Below, in pieces: positions 51,838 to 60,544 of a stretch of DNA of 64,000 nucleotides. The DNA is from Paramixta manurensis (GTDB lineage Bacteria > Pseudomonadota > Gammaproteobacteria > Enterobacterales > Enterobacteriaceae). Below the pieces are notes generated by a model. That model saw only the letters and a program-made list of their open reading frames with translations. It was not told the origin of the DNA and did no database searches. Position 1 is the first letter of the stretch. The number at the start of each line of letters is the position of its first letter. The stretch is taken from NCBI RefSeq assembly GCF_013285385.1, contig NZ_CP054212.1:62001-126000 (forward strand). The letters are read 5' to 3'. The position numbers and the translations under genes are program-made.

Positions 51838-52298
51838 ATGAATAACGTTTTTTTGAAAATTGATGGTGTTGCCGGTGAATCCAGGGATTCCGCCCATAAG
51901 GGCTGGATTGACGTAGATAGCTACACATGGGGTACCCGCAGAAAGGGAGACGGCATTGGCCCCGGCAAAACGAATTACCATAATCTGTCCGTTCATTGCC
52001 AGGCGGAAAAAAGCACGCCCGGCGCACTGCTTTATGCCTCAAACGGCAACAGAATAAAAAAAGTCGAGTTGTCCGCCTGCAAGGCGGGCGGTCACAGGTT
52101 GAATATTACCGCATCACGATGGAGCACGTGATAGTCATGGAGGTGCTGCTGAGGGACAATGGCGCCTCGACCGATGTGACTTATGAATTTCAGGCTGACC
52201 GGGTTAAGTTTCAGTACTGGGAGCAAAGTACCACCGGCGGTAAAGCGGCTGAAACACGCATGGGCTGGGATATTAAAAACTCCTCGTCCTGTTTCTGA
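51838..52298 (+). pseudogene. hcp: Hcp-family T6SS protein with a frameshift
   Basis: From ATG 51838 (RBS AGGGAATAA) the frame reads MNNVFLKIDGVAGESRDSAH, DVDSYTWGTRRKGDG, ELSACKAGG, then goes off at about 52085-52095. In another frame the Hcp end continues: SQVEYYRITMEHVIVMEVLL to MGWDIKNSSSCF and a stop at 52298. One missing base near the GGCGGGCGGT run explains it. The whole gene is about 153 codons, normal for Hcp. The next ORF starts 13 bases after. A sequencing error in the G-rich run is the alternative. Confidence 0.75.
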
Positions 52299-52311
52299 AC
52301 CGGAGGAACCG

Positions 52312-53145
52312 ATGGGAACCGCTGCTTATGCGCATCTGCGCTACGATCTCGATAGTTACATCACCGAACTCAGACGCATGGCGAACCTGGCGTCGGTGTT
52401 TCTGATAAAAGACGCCCTGATTAAAATGGATTATCTGCGAGATATTGAAAACGGGATAAGCGAATATGAGCACAGGTTTAACGCTGATATTTCCCCGGTC
52501 AGTAAGTCTTCGGTTATTAATGACCTGAAAGAGGAAGTACGATTAACCGAGCGGGAGTATCAAATCCTGCGGATGAAGGATCGTATCACCTATATAATCA
52601 CGGATGTTTTTGAAGAACACGGCGTCATTAAATATGCGAAAATCGGCGGGGGTGTACTTGCCGGCTCGGCTGAAACCTGGGCCGGGCTACAACTGGTAAA
52701 AGTTGGCAGAACAATTAACGCCAGACACTTTATGGGAGTTGGCGTTGTTCTTATGAATTATGGTCTTAATAATATCTATGAATCGGCCTCTCCGATGATT
52801 TACGAGCATAAACAGGCTGGCTTTTTACGGAGTTTATACAGAAAAGCTGCAAACCTGGCAGGGCTCGGCGATGATGAGGGCGACTTTGCCTACAGTAGCG
52901 TTGAATTTTCGCTTTCTGTATACGCTGCCATACGCGCCCCGGTATTTTCTCAGAACCCGGGAAGGCTGGTAGGACGATTATTTGGCGAGAAACCGGGTAC
53001 GGGAAAGCTGTTCCGATATGTTAGTAATGATTTTATTACAAAATGGTCCAGTAAAAGCGGCGAGATGAAACTCTACTTTGGTGCCAAGACTGCTTTTAGT
53101 TTTAAGGCCGAGTTCATAGATGGAGATTACAAATTCAATGACTAG
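52312..53145 (+). CDS. DUF4225-like protein, candidate Hcp-linked T6SS effector
   Basis: 277 residues from ATG 52312 with an excellent ribosome site (CGGAGGAACC); the ORF runs back to 52183 only through the hcp end. Residues 1-105 are helical and charged. Residues about 106-155 form a Gly/Ala-rich hydrophobic hairpin (KIGGGVLAGSAETWAGLQLV, FMGVGVVLMNYGLNNIY). The C-terminal part, with KLFRYVSNDFITKWSSKSG, is the DUF4225 signature as I recognise it. Position straight after hcp suggests an effector loaded in or on Hcp. A membrane-active toxin is inferred from the glycine-rich hairpin, not shown. Confidence 0.65.
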   Translation: MGTAAYAHLRYDLDSYITELRRMANLASVFLIKDALIKMDYLRDIENGISEYEHRFNADISPVSKSSVINDLKEEVRLTEREYQILRMKDRITYIITDVFEEHGVIKYAKIGGGVLAGSAETWAGLQLVKVGRTINARHFMGVGVVLMNYGLNNIYESASPMIYEHKQAGFLRSLYRKAANLAGLGDDEGDFAYSSVEFSLSVYAAIRAPVFSQNPGRLVGRLFGEKPGTGKLFRYVSNDFITKWSSKSGEMKLYFGAKTAFSFKAEFIDGDYKFND

Positions 53146-53510
53146 AGCCGTAGCTTAAAAGCCAGTTTCATTAGCTTGAGCTCGCTTGAAATTTTTCGAT
53201 GTGCATTTTTTGCTGAAGAGCGAATATCCAGAATCATGATAATCATCATGACCAGCGGCGCGAAAAGATAACTAATGTTACGAAACCAGAGAGTACCAAG
53301 GATAGTAATTATTATGGAAAGCAGGAAATATTTTGGTAATGCGAAGGCTTTCCGGGCCTCCTCTTTAATTACTTCTTCAAGCGTGAGTTCCCTGGTCAGG
53401 TTCGGATGATAGGTGCCCTTCAGTTCTTTGTAAATGCGTCTGAACCCCCAAAGCTCGCGTTTACTGAAACCCGTGGCAGATATATTCGCTTTTACTTTCT
53501 CAGATTTCAT
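53142..53510 (-). CDS. Small two-helix membrane protein, candidate immunity partner
   Basis: 122 residues. A basic N-terminus with two amphipathic segments (SATGFSKRELWGFRRIYKEL), then two membrane helices at about 60-76 (YFLLSIIITILGTLWF) and 79-95 (ISYLFAPLVMMIIMILD), then a basic tail. It is convergent with the DUF4225-like gene and their stops overlap by 4 bases. It is not a family I recognise. An inner-membrane immunity protein against a membrane-active effector would look like this; the opposite strand is unusual. Confidence 0.6.
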   Translation of the reverse strand: MKSEKVKANISATGFSKRELWGFRRIYKELKGTYHPNLTRELTLEEVIKEEARKAFALPKYFLLSIIITILGTLWFRNISYLFAPLVMMIIMILDIRSSAKNAHRKISSELKLMKLAFKLRL

Positions 53511-53955
53511 ACCACCTTACTCCGATTCCTTATCCGCATCAGTCCTTACGATAAGATAGTACTATAGTGCGGCTAGTGGTGAAACCGGTTAACTTACTCT
53601 ATCGACTCAGGAATGAAGTGAACAGAACAGGGCGTATCGGTAACGGATGATAAGATGTTTTAAAAAACGCCAACCTTAGAAAGCCAGCGTGACATTGACG
53701 GGTAAATCGGGCCTGCGCCTTCATGACGTTCGCCTGATGGAGCGGAGTCGTGCAGTCCGGCACATCTTCTTAACGTGCCTGTTTTGCGGGCATTGGCGGA
53801 GGGAGATGCCTCAAGGTAGAGCGCCGAAAATAATTCACGCTCGTTGATTGTTGGTTGAACTCGTCTCGCATCATCACCCTTGATATTAACCTGTCGTTGA
53901 GAATCGACGTTGTACAGTAATCCTCGTCGTCCCTCAGCCAGGTATTAATAATAAT
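53511..53955. other. Non-coding region between T6SS cassette and virK-like gene
   Basis: 445 bases without a supportable gene. An opposite-strand ORF of 71 codons (53770-53985) overlaps the next gene's start and has no recognisable domain. The stretch must contain the virK-like promoter. No tRNA, IS end or operator was recognised. Confidence 0.5.
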
Positions 53956-54909
53956 ATGTCGATGATCGCTACCAATCCGACGCATGCTGCGTCGTCGGGT
54001 TTGCTTTTTCTGAATTTAATCAGCGGCAGACTAAAACCGAGTAAATTATGGCGGAGTAAGCGCTTTCGTCTTAAATTTCTATTGCGCTCTTTAGCGTTTC
54101 CGCTAACGACTTTTCATTATTTTAAATATCTGGCCGATTTGCCGGTGATGCGGCAAGCCATCACTAATCAGGGTGTGTTACCGGCAAAAATTCACCGTCC
54201 TTATTTGTGCGCGAATTTTAACGTAGAAGCGCGGGCGCGGGCGATTACCGATCACTATCTGTTTGTCCAACATGTTGAGGATCTGGCGCTACGGCAGGTA
54301 CTGCAGAGCACAACGGAAACAGTGTTGGCCTCGGTCGATGGCAAAAATGGCGAGCATTTTGTTATCTCCTGTTGTTCGGGCTATTTTGATCGCGAAGGTG
54401 AGGTGACGCTGGTATTACATTATAACGAGATGACGATTGGCACCCTCTCTTTTTCTATTATTCAGGAGCAGGGAATAACCACGTTGTTTATTGGTGGCTT
54501 ACAGGGGCCGCGTAAAGATATTCCCGCCGAGGTTATTCGCGAGGCGACCAAAGCCTGTTTTGGTTTATTTCCGAAGCGCTTACTGATGGAAACCCTTTTT
54601 ATTTTGGTAGACCAGAGTGGAATAAAACGTATCCGTGCGGTTGGCGACTCCCAACATGTATTTCGTAGCTTGCGTTATCGGCACAGTAAAAATGATGTTT
54701 TCTTTGCCAGCTATAGCGAGTTCTGGCTAACGCTCGGCGGCGAAGCGGATGAGCAGGATGTCTTTACCTTGCCTTTATCGGTCGAACGCAAGGCGCTTGA
54801 GGACATCGCGAGTAAGAAACGCGCAGAGTATCGCCGGCGTTATGCGTTAATGGATCGCTTGCAGGCTGAGGTTCCGGCGGCGATCGGCGGGTATCCAGCC
54901 AGAGGGTAA
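53956..54909 (+). CDS. VirK/YbjX family (DUF535) protein
   Basis: 317 residues. DUF535 features: HYFKYLADLPVMRQAITNQG near residue 55, then LHYNEMTIGTLSFSI, FIGGLQGPRKDIPAEVIREA, and the late SQHVFRSLRYRHSKNDVFFA. The family includes Salmonella VirK and E. coli YbjX, linked to PhoP-regulated envelope and antimicrobial-peptide resistance; the biochemical role is unknown. No recognisable signal peptide. Convergent with yibL. Confidence 0.85.
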   Translation: MSMIATNPTHAASSGLLFLNLISGRLKPSKLWRSKRFRLKFLLRSLAFPLTTFHYFKYLADLPVMRQAITNQGVLPAKIHRPYLCANFNVEARARAITDHYLFVQHVEDLALRQVLQSTTETVLASVDGKNGEHFVISCCSGYFDREGEVTLVLHYNEMTIGTLSFSIIQEQGITTLFIGGLQGPRKDIPAEVIREATKACFGLFPKRLLMETLFILVDQSGIKRIRAVGDSQHVFRSLRYRHSKNDVFFASYSEFWLTLGGEADEQDVFTLPLSVERKALEDIASKKRAEYRRRYALMDRLQAEVPAAIGGYPARG

Positions 54910-54920
54910 CCGCAGGGAAG

Positions 54921-54942
54921 GGCAGGGGCGAGCGCCCCTGCC
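54921..54942. terminator. Hairpin between virK-like gene and yibL
   Basis: GGCAGGGGC pairs with GCCCCTGCC around GAGC (9 bp, very GC-rich) in the gap between convergent genes. U-tracts are poor on both sides, so it may be a weak or shared terminator. Confidence 0.5.
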
Positions 54943-54946
54943 GGAA

Positions 54947-55309
54947 TTAAAATGGTTTTTTAGCGAAGCCCGTCATCGCCGTCAGGCCCATTTCACGACC
55001 CAGCGCGGTCATCGGATGCACCACCACTAAGCCGCGCACGCTCTTTTTCAACGCGCCCATATCGGCCTGCTCTTTTTTGGTAATTGCCCGGCTGAAGGGG
55101 AGCTGCTGTAGCTGCTGCGCTTCTTTGCTCAGCTTCTGCTCACGCACATTTTTCAGACGTTCGATTTCGATGACTAACGTCTCTTTTTCTTTCAATAACG
55201 CGCCTAACTTCTCCGACTCGCCGGACTCCAGCAATAGCGGCTCTTTGCGATTTAGCGCGTCAAGCTTATCGCTCAGGCGTTTAATTTCGGCTTTTTCCTG
55301 CTCTTTCAT
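54947..55309 (-). CDS. yibL: YibL family ribosome-associated protein
   Basis: 120 residues, same as E. coli YibL. A long N-terminal coiled coil (EKAEIKRLSDKLDALNRKEP to about residue 70) and the conserved end KKSVRGLVVVHPMTALGREM. E. coli YibL is reported to associate with ribosomes. It lies downstream of mtlR as in E. coli. Confidence 0.93.
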   Translation of the reverse strand: MKEQEKAEIKRLSDKLDALNRKEPLLLESGESEKLGALLKEKETLVIEIERLKNVREQKLSKEAQQLQQLPFSRAITKKEQADMGALKKSVRGLVVVHPMTALGREMGLTAMTGFAKKPF

Positions 55310-55372
55310 CGTGAATACCTAACAGTGTGTCTCTGACGCCAAGGATACACGAAAAGCCGCCGTTTCGCGGGG

Positions 55373-55984
55373 TTACTTTTTAAAAGCCTGTTTAAGACTA
55401 ATGCGAGAAATCAGCTCGGTCAGCGAGAGCACCATGGTCGAGCGTAGCACCTGTTGGTAACGCAGTTGTTGCATGGCACGCAATTCAGCATCTTCGGTGG
55501 CAAAATCTGGCTTTGGCGGCCAGGCAACCACGCAATGCAATTCGCCAAACGGGCCAAGAATTTCGTCATCGGTAAACCGATAGTCGGTACCATCGTGATT
55601 TAGCTCTTCACGTAGCGCCATCAATAGTTCGCAATCTTCATACTCATGGCGGCTAATCACGCCAAGTCCGTAAATCAATTTCAGGCGAACCGACAGTTCG
55701 CCTAACGGACCATCACCTAACAGCAGCGGCTCAACGGCATACTTCACCGCGTAATCATCCTTGCGAAATACCTGAATAACCAGGATATTGACGGCTTCAG
55801 TCAATAGCTCAACCGCGGCGATCAAGAAACTTCTCACCGAACGGCCAGCATTCAGGCGCTCAAGCACCTGATTCTCAAAAGCCTGTTTTTCTTCCATTGT
55901 TGCCTGCATATCTGTCAGTACGCTATGGGGCACAGCAAAACTGTGCCCTGGACGCTCACCGGAGGAGGTCGGGAGCGCGCGCAT
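55373..55984 (-). CDS. mtlR: Mannitol operon repressor MtlR
   Basis: 203 residues (E. coli 195). The conserved core starts MQATMEEKQAFENQVLERLN; then SFLIAAVELLTEAVNILVIQ, KLIYGLGVISRHEYEDCELL and STMVLSLTELISRISLKQAF. All-helical, with no classical DNA-binding domain. The start ATG overlaps the mtlD stop (TAATG), indicating coupling. It represses mtlADR. Confidence 0.93.
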   Translation of the reverse strand: MRALPTSSGERPGHSFAVPHSVLTDMQATMEEKQAFENQVLERLNAGRSVRSFLIAAVELLTEAVNILVIQVFRKDDYAVKYAVEPLLLGDGPLGELSVRLKLIYGLGVISRHEYEDCELLMALREELNHDGTDYRFTDDEILGPFGELHCVVAWPPKPDFATEDAELRAMQQLRYQQVLRSTMVLSLTELISRISLKQAFKK

Positions 55985-57132
55985 TATGGCATGGCGTGAT
56001 AAGCCTTCACCACCGCAGCGACCACGTCGCTCCCGGCATCCAGGCCAGACACCTGGACCAGCGTCGCCTGTGGGCCGAGTTTATCCAACAGGCCCACCAA
56101 TTCTTGCGCCTGTGGATCCTGGTCACTGCGATAATGCATCGCCGCAGCAATACCCAGCACCAAATTAGTATGTGGCAGATGGTATTCCAACGTTCCCAGG
56201 GTGGGCTTGATCAGGCGATCGCCTGCGCTCAGTTTACGCAGCGGCTGGCGCCCTACGCGTTCCACATCATCTTTCAGATAAGGGTTTTCGAAGCGGCTGA
56301 GGATTTTTTCGATATAGTCGGCATGTTTACCGGCATCAAAGCCATAGCGTTTGATCAGCACCGCGCCGCTCTCTTCCATCGCGCCTTTAACGATGGTGCG
56401 AATTTTTTCGTCAAGAATGGCTTCGCGGATGGTTTGATGGCCCGCCAACTGGCCGAGATAGGCGGTAATCGCATGACCGGTATTGAGGGTAAACAACTTA
56501 CGCTCGACGAACGCCATTAAGTTATCGGTCAACTCCATGCCGGGAATGCTTGGCAGTGGGCCATTAAACTGCGTTTTATCCACAATCCATTCGCTGAACG
56601 TTTCTACCGTGACTTCCAGCGGGTCGCTGCTGCCCGCTTCCGACGGCGGGACGATACGGTCAACGGCGGAGTCGACAAAGCCGACGTGCTGCTCAGTCCA
56701 GGCATGATACTGCTGCGGGAGCGCGTTTAGTACGTGCTGCTTTAACTGGCTGGTACCGCGTACCATGTTTTCACAGGCGATGATGTTTAACGGACGGACA
56801 TTACCGCTATCACTGCGTTTGGCCAGTCCTTTCGCGATGCCGCCAGCGATGCGTTCAAGGATCTGCGGACCAACCGCCGTGGTAACGATATCAACCTCAG
56901 CAATCAGCGCGACAATATCATCGCTGGTGCTATTTACGGCGCTGACGCCTTTGACGATTTCGACTTGGGCATTTTCGCCCACCACATGAACCGGATATTC
57001 ATGGCGCGCGTTTAGCGCATCCAGCACGGTTTGATTCACATCGGCAAAAACCAGTTCGATACCGGCATCTGCCAGCAATTTACCAATAAAGCCACGGCCA
57101 ATATTACCCGCGCCGAAATGTAGAGCTTTCAT
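55984..57132 (-). CDS. mtlD: Mannitol-1-phosphate 5-dehydrogenase
   Basis: 382 residues, identical in length to E. coli MtlD; start ATG 57132 (MKALHFGAGNIGRGFIGKLL). The Rossmann loop GAGNIGRGF and the polyol-dehydrogenase motif KLFTLNTGHAITAYLGQLAG with its catalytic Lys are visible. It oxidises mannitol-1-P to fructose-6-P with NAD+. The mtlA-mtlD gap contains a strong terminator-like hairpin. Confidence 0.96.
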   Translation of the reverse strand: MKALHFGAGNIGRGFIGKLLADAGIELVFADVNQTVLDALNARHEYPVHVVGENAQVEIVKGVSAVNSTSDDIVALIAEVDIVTTAVGPQILERIAGGIAKGLAKRSDSGNVRPLNIIACENMVRGTSQLKQHVLNALPQQYHAWTEQHVGFVDSAVDRIVPPSEAGSSDPLEVTVETFSEWIVDKTQFNGPLPSIPGMELTDNLMAFVERKLFTLNTGHAITAYLGQLAGHQTIREAILDEKIRTIVKGAMEESGAVLIKRYGFDAGKHADYIEKILSRFENPYLKDDVERVGRQPLRKLSAGDRLIKPTLGTLEYHLPHTNLVLGIAAAMHYRSDQDPQAQELVGLLDKLGPQATLVQVSGLDAGSDVVAAVVKAYHAMP

Positions 57133-57205
57133 AAAATTACCTGTAGGCATTGCGTAGAAGTCTCAGCCACGCCGGCTTTGCCAAAAGGCCAGCATGCCTG
57201 CGCTG

Positions 57206-57233
57206 AAAAAAAGGGGCCGGGCAAGCCCGGCCC
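57206..57233 (-). terminator. Intercistronic terminator between mtlA and mtlD
   Basis: Read leftward: GGGCCGGGC, TT, GCCCGGCCC, then CCTTTTTTT. A 9-bp all-GC stem and a T7 run, only 5 bases after the mtlA stop. In E. coli a hairpin in this gap lowers expression of the distal genes; this one looks strong enough to do so. Confidence 0.85.
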
Positions 57234-57238
57234 GCAGA

Positions 57239-59173
57239 TTATGCTGGCTGTTTCCCTGAAAGGATGTCCAGCACATCTTGTACGCTGGTGGTAGAGGCCA
57301 GCTTTTCAATCACGCTCTCGTCATCAAGGGCGTTAGTCAGGCTGGTTATCACCTGGATGTGTTCATTATTACGTGCGGCGATACCAATCACCAGACGCGC
57401 AACGTCATCCTCTTCTTCGCCAAAGCGAACGCCATTCGGATACTGGCAGAACACCACGCCGGTTTTCAGCACGCGGTCTTTCGCTTCCACTGTCCCGTGC
57501 GGCACGGCAATCGATTCGCCAAGGTAGGTCGGCGTCAGTTTTTCGCGATCCAGCATGGCGTCAACATATTCCGGCTCTACGTAACCGCCTTTCACCAACT
57601 GCTCTCCGGCGAAACGAATTGCTTGCTCTTTGTTATCGGCGTGCTGACCCAGGAACACGTTATCCGCGCCGAGCTTAAACAGGTTATCCTGGCTGTTGTC
57701 ATAGCTATCGCTCAATGCGGCATCCACTTTTTGACGGTTGCCGGCGCTACGGTTAGCTTCGACCAGACGTGCAGTCAGGTCGGTATACAGCGCGCTATCA
57801 AGGAAATTGCTTAACGAGATATGCTGAGCGTGCGGTGCCTGACGCATGGCGCGTTCGGTAAGATCGCGGTGGGTAATCACCAGATCGACATCGCCTGGCA
57901 GCGCATTAATCGCGGTATTGGTTACCGAGATATTGGTTAAGCCAGCATCATTGACTTTCTTACGTAACACCCCGGCGCCCATGGCGCTGGAGCCCATACC
58001 GGCATCGCAGGCAACAATGATTTTACGCACGTGGCTCAGATCGCCGCTCATCGCATCTGCCGCTGCGGCGGTTGCGTTTGGCGTTGCCTGGCCTTTGGAC
58101 TGCGCTTTCATATCTTTCACACGTTGTGACATGGCTTCGATATCGTCATCTTCTTTAACTTTGCTGGTTTTCAGCAGGATAGAAGAGAGCACGAAGGAGA
58201 CCACGAAAGCAGCGATAATCGCGATGATATTCGCAAAATAAGTCCCTTTTGGTGTCATTGCCAACACCGCGAGGATGGAGCCAGGAGACGCCGGAGAAAC
58301 CAAGCCGCCGTGCAGTACGGTCAGCGTAAACACGCCGGTCATACCGCCAAAAATTACCGCGATCAGCAGACGTGGGCTCATCAACACATACGGGAAGTAA
58401 ATTTCGTGGATACCGCCCAGGAAGTGAATGATTGCCGCGCCGCCCGCAGATTGTTTCGCGTTACCACGGCCAAAGAACATGTAGGCAACCAGAACGCCCA
58501 TGCCCGGACCTGGGTTGGCTTCAATCAGGAAGAAGATGGATTTCCCGGCTTCGCTCGCCTGCTGAATACCCAACGGTGAGAAGATACCGTGGTTAATCGC
58601 GTTGTTCAGGAACAGGATTTTTGCCGGTTCCACGAAGATGGAGGTTAGCGGCAGCAGGTTATGCTGAACCATCAGGTTTACGCCGGTTGCCAGAATGTGC
58701 GACAAACCTTCAACCAATGGACCAATAGCAAGGAAAGCCAGAATCGCCAACAGCATGCCGATAATACCGGCAGAGAAGTTGTTGACCAGCATTTCGAAAC
58801 CGCTTTTTATCTTACCGTCAACCATACGGTCAAACGATTTGATCGCCCAGCCGCCCAGCGGACCCGCAATCATTGAGCCAAGGAACATTGGCATATCGGC
58901 GCCGACAATCACGCCCATGGTCGTGATGGCGCCCACTACGCCGCCACGATCGCCGCCTACCAGACGCCCGCCGGTAAAACCAATCAACAGCGGCAGCAGG
59001 TAGGTAATCATCGGGCCAACCAGTTTTGCCAGCGTTGCGTTTGGCGCCCATCCGGTTGGAATGAATAATGCGGTAATGATACCCCATGCGATAAACGCAC
59101 CGATATTGGGCATCACCATGTTACTCAGGAAGCGACCAAAGCTCTGGACTCTGACCTTGACTGATGAGGACAT
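57239..59173 (-). CDS. mtlA: PTS mannitol transporter EIICBA
   Basis: 644 residues (E. coli 637); start ATG 59173. Membrane EIIC domain (residues 1 to about 340, with the GGIHEIYFPYVL motif), EIIB with the phosphorylated Cys in KIIVACDAGMGSSAMGAGVL, a linker, and EIIA with the active His in ESIAVPHGTVEAKD. It imports and phosphorylates D-mannitol to mannitol-1-P. The upstream region holds four CRP sites. Confidence 0.97.
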   Translation of the reverse strand: MSSSVKVRVQSFGRFLSNMVMPNIGAFIAWGIITALFIPTGWAPNATLAKLVGPMITYLLPLLIGFTGGRLVGGDRGGVVGAITTMGVIVGADMPMFLGSMIAGPLGGWAIKSFDRMVDGKIKSGFEMLVNNFSAGIIGMLLAILAFLAIGPLVEGLSHILATGVNLMVQHNLLPLTSIFVEPAKILFLNNAINHGIFSPLGIQQASEAGKSIFFLIEANPGPGMGVLVAYMFFGRGNAKQSAGGAAIIHFLGGIHEIYFPYVLMSPRLLIAVIFGGMTGVFTLTVLHGGLVSPASPGSILAVLAMTPKGTYFANIIAIIAAFVVSFVLSSILLKTSKVKEDDDIEAMSQRVKDMKAQSKGQATPNATAAAADAMSGDLSHVRKIIVACDAGMGSSAMGAGVLRKKVNDAGLTNISVTNTAINALPGDVDLVITHRDLTERAMRQAPHAQHISLSNFLDSALYTDLTARLVEANRSAGNRQKVDAALSDSYDNSQDNLFKLGADNVFLGQHADNKEQAIRFAGEQLVKGGYVEPEYVDAMLDREKLTPTYLGESIAVPHGTVEAKDRVLKTGVVFCQYPNGVRFGEEEDDVARLVIGIAARNNEHIQVITSLTNALDDESVIEKLASTTSVQDVLDILSGKQPA

Positions 59174-59318
59174 AAAAACACACCCCTTATTAGTACGCGC
59201 CGACAAATAAGAGAGCGCGTTGTTTTTGTTAAGACGTTACGGCGGGGAGCCGTTAGTATCACTGTATGCAGCCGGACTCTAGCACGCGAAAATGACGCTG
59301 CGTAGTGCGCGGGCAAAA

Positions 59319-59334
59319 TGTGATGTATGTCACG
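59319..59334 (-). promoter_or_regulatory. CRP site 1 of mtlA
   Basis: TGTGATGTATGTCACG matches TGTGA-N6-TCACA in 9 of 10 key bases. Centre 59326.5. Confidence 0.75.
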
Positions 59335-59362
59335 CTTGTGGTTGGTCTTTAGGGGGTATTTT

Positions 59363-59378
59363 AGTGACACTCGTCACA
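59363..59378 (-). promoter_or_regulatory. CRP site 2 of mtlA
   Basis: AGTGACACTCGTCACA matches the CRP pattern in 9 of 10 key bases. Centre 59370.5, 44 bases from site 1. Confidence 0.75.
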
Positions 59379-59435
59379 AAATGGCAGTGTAAAAAAAAGA
59401 CAGTGCGGATTTTGTCGCCATAAAAGACGCTTATA

Positions 59436-59451
59436 TGTGATGGTTATCACA
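59436..59451 (-). promoter_or_regulatory. CRP site 3 of mtlA
   Basis: TGTGATGGTTATCACA is a perfect TGTGA-N6-TCACA. Centre 59443.5, 73 bases from site 2. Confidence 0.85.
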
Positions 59452-59479
59452 AAATTGACTGGGCGTTTTATTTGAAAAA

Positions 59480-59495
59480 TGTGATTTAAATCACA
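59480..59495 (-). promoter_or_regulatory. CRP site 4 of mtlA
   Basis: TGTGATTTAAATCACA is a perfect and fully palindromic CRP site. Centre 59487.5, 44 bases from site 3. Confidence 0.87.
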
Positions 59496-59625
59496 ATGTA
59501 TTTTTATGTCAAAATGCCGTCGATCACACTTTGACTCGGCAGAGAAGCGCAGCCGCTCAGTGGCGTAATTTTATTACGTGGTCATGTAAACGTAAGGCGG
59601 CTCCGGGCCGCCTGAAAGTGAGGGA

Positions 59626-60342
59626 TTACTGAAAACCGCCCTGAACCGCACTTTGCGCCTGAGTTAAAGCCTGCGATTTCGCGGCGAGGCTACTCATAAT
59701 GGCATTGTACTGGCTGGCCTGCTGCTGCGAGGGGAATTGTACCGCGTTGTCATTAAAACTGACGCGCGGCCCCTGTTGTTGGAGGAAATCCCCGGCCTGT
59801 ACCGCATCTTGGCTCAATGACTGTAGAGCAGGGAGTAGCGGCCCAAGCGCGTTTGCCGGCTGCGTGACCACGTTGTTATAAACCTTATCGTAAGCATTTT
59901 TCAGATCATCCGGCTGTTTCAGCGCCGCTTTACTACTGTCGGCCTGGCTTTTGGCGCTCTGAATTTGTTGGGCCAACACGTTCAGTGAACCACTCGCCTG
60001 ACGCAGCGAATCGCGGCGGGTTAAATAATCCTGCGGCACGCGGATCGCCGAAAGCTCATCCACCACCGGACGCATACCGTTATCCACCGCTTTGTTCACC
60101 TGCTGAGAGAAGCCATAAATAATGGCGTAATCGCTGGCATAATTACCGAAGCGCTGTTTCTGGTCTTCACTCAGACTGGGTAAATGTTCGCCGCTACGCA
60201 TGACGGTGTTTTGCAGGAAATCGATAAAGGCTTTGCGCTGTTCCGGCTCTTTATCGCCACAAGCGGTGAGTAATGAAACCAATAATACCGCCGCCATGGG
60301 CAACCACCAACGCGCCTGGATGCGGGAGATTCCTGTCGCCAT
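59626..60342 (-). CDS. yiaF: DUF3053 lipoprotein YiaF
   Basis: 238 residues. Signal peptide with lipobox LLTAC (VLLVSLLTACGDKEPEQ), so probably lipid-anchored. The mature part is helical, with KAFIDFLQNTVMRSGEHLPS, AIIYGFSQQVNKAVDNGMRP and RVSFNDNAVQFPSQQQASQY, matching E. coli YiaF. Function unknown. RBS AGGAGTAAA; a 30-base palindrome lies just upstream. Confidence 0.9.
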   Translation of the reverse strand: MATGISRIQARWWLPMAAVLLVSLLTACGDKEPEQRKAFIDFLQNTVMRSGEHLPSLSEDQKQRFGNYASDYAIIYGFSQQVNKAVDNGMRPVVDELSAIRVPQDYLTRRDSLRQASGSLNVLAQQIQSAKSQADSSKAALKQPDDLKNAYDKVYNNVVTQPANALGPLLPALQSLSQDAVQAGDFLQQQGPRVSFNDNAVQFPSQQQASQYNAIMSSLAAKSQALTQAQSAVQGGFQ

Positions 60343-60360
60343 CGAATTTACTCCTGTAAG

Positions 60361-60390
60361 TTAACGCGTTATCTGATTGATAACGCGTAA
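60361..60390. repeat. Perfect 12-bp palindrome upstream of yiaF
   Basis: TTAACGCGTTATC, loop TGATT, GATAACGCGTAA, 19 bases before the yiaF ATG. It could be an operator or a leader hairpin blocking or exposing the ribosome site. Confidence 0.55.
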
Positions 60391-60544
60391 GTAGGTCATT
60401 GCATTAATGTGCCTAAGAATAGATCAATGCATCAAGGCTGGATATGTTTTCTGAAGAATTTCCACCCGTTCCCTACAAGCGACGGGTGGGGAGCAAGCGC
60501 ATATGTAATGGAAATGGCGGTGAAACCGGTAAGTGGCTGCTTTT

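Noticed and set aside
53770..53985. 71-codon opposite-strand ORF upstream of the virK-like gene
   Set aside because: Start lies within the virK-like gene; no ribosome site or domain seen.
60462..60489. CCACCCGT/ACGGGTGG hairpin downstream of tehA as its terminator
   Set aside because: The loop is 12 bases and the following sequence (AAATTCTT) is a poor U-tract, so I did not call it.
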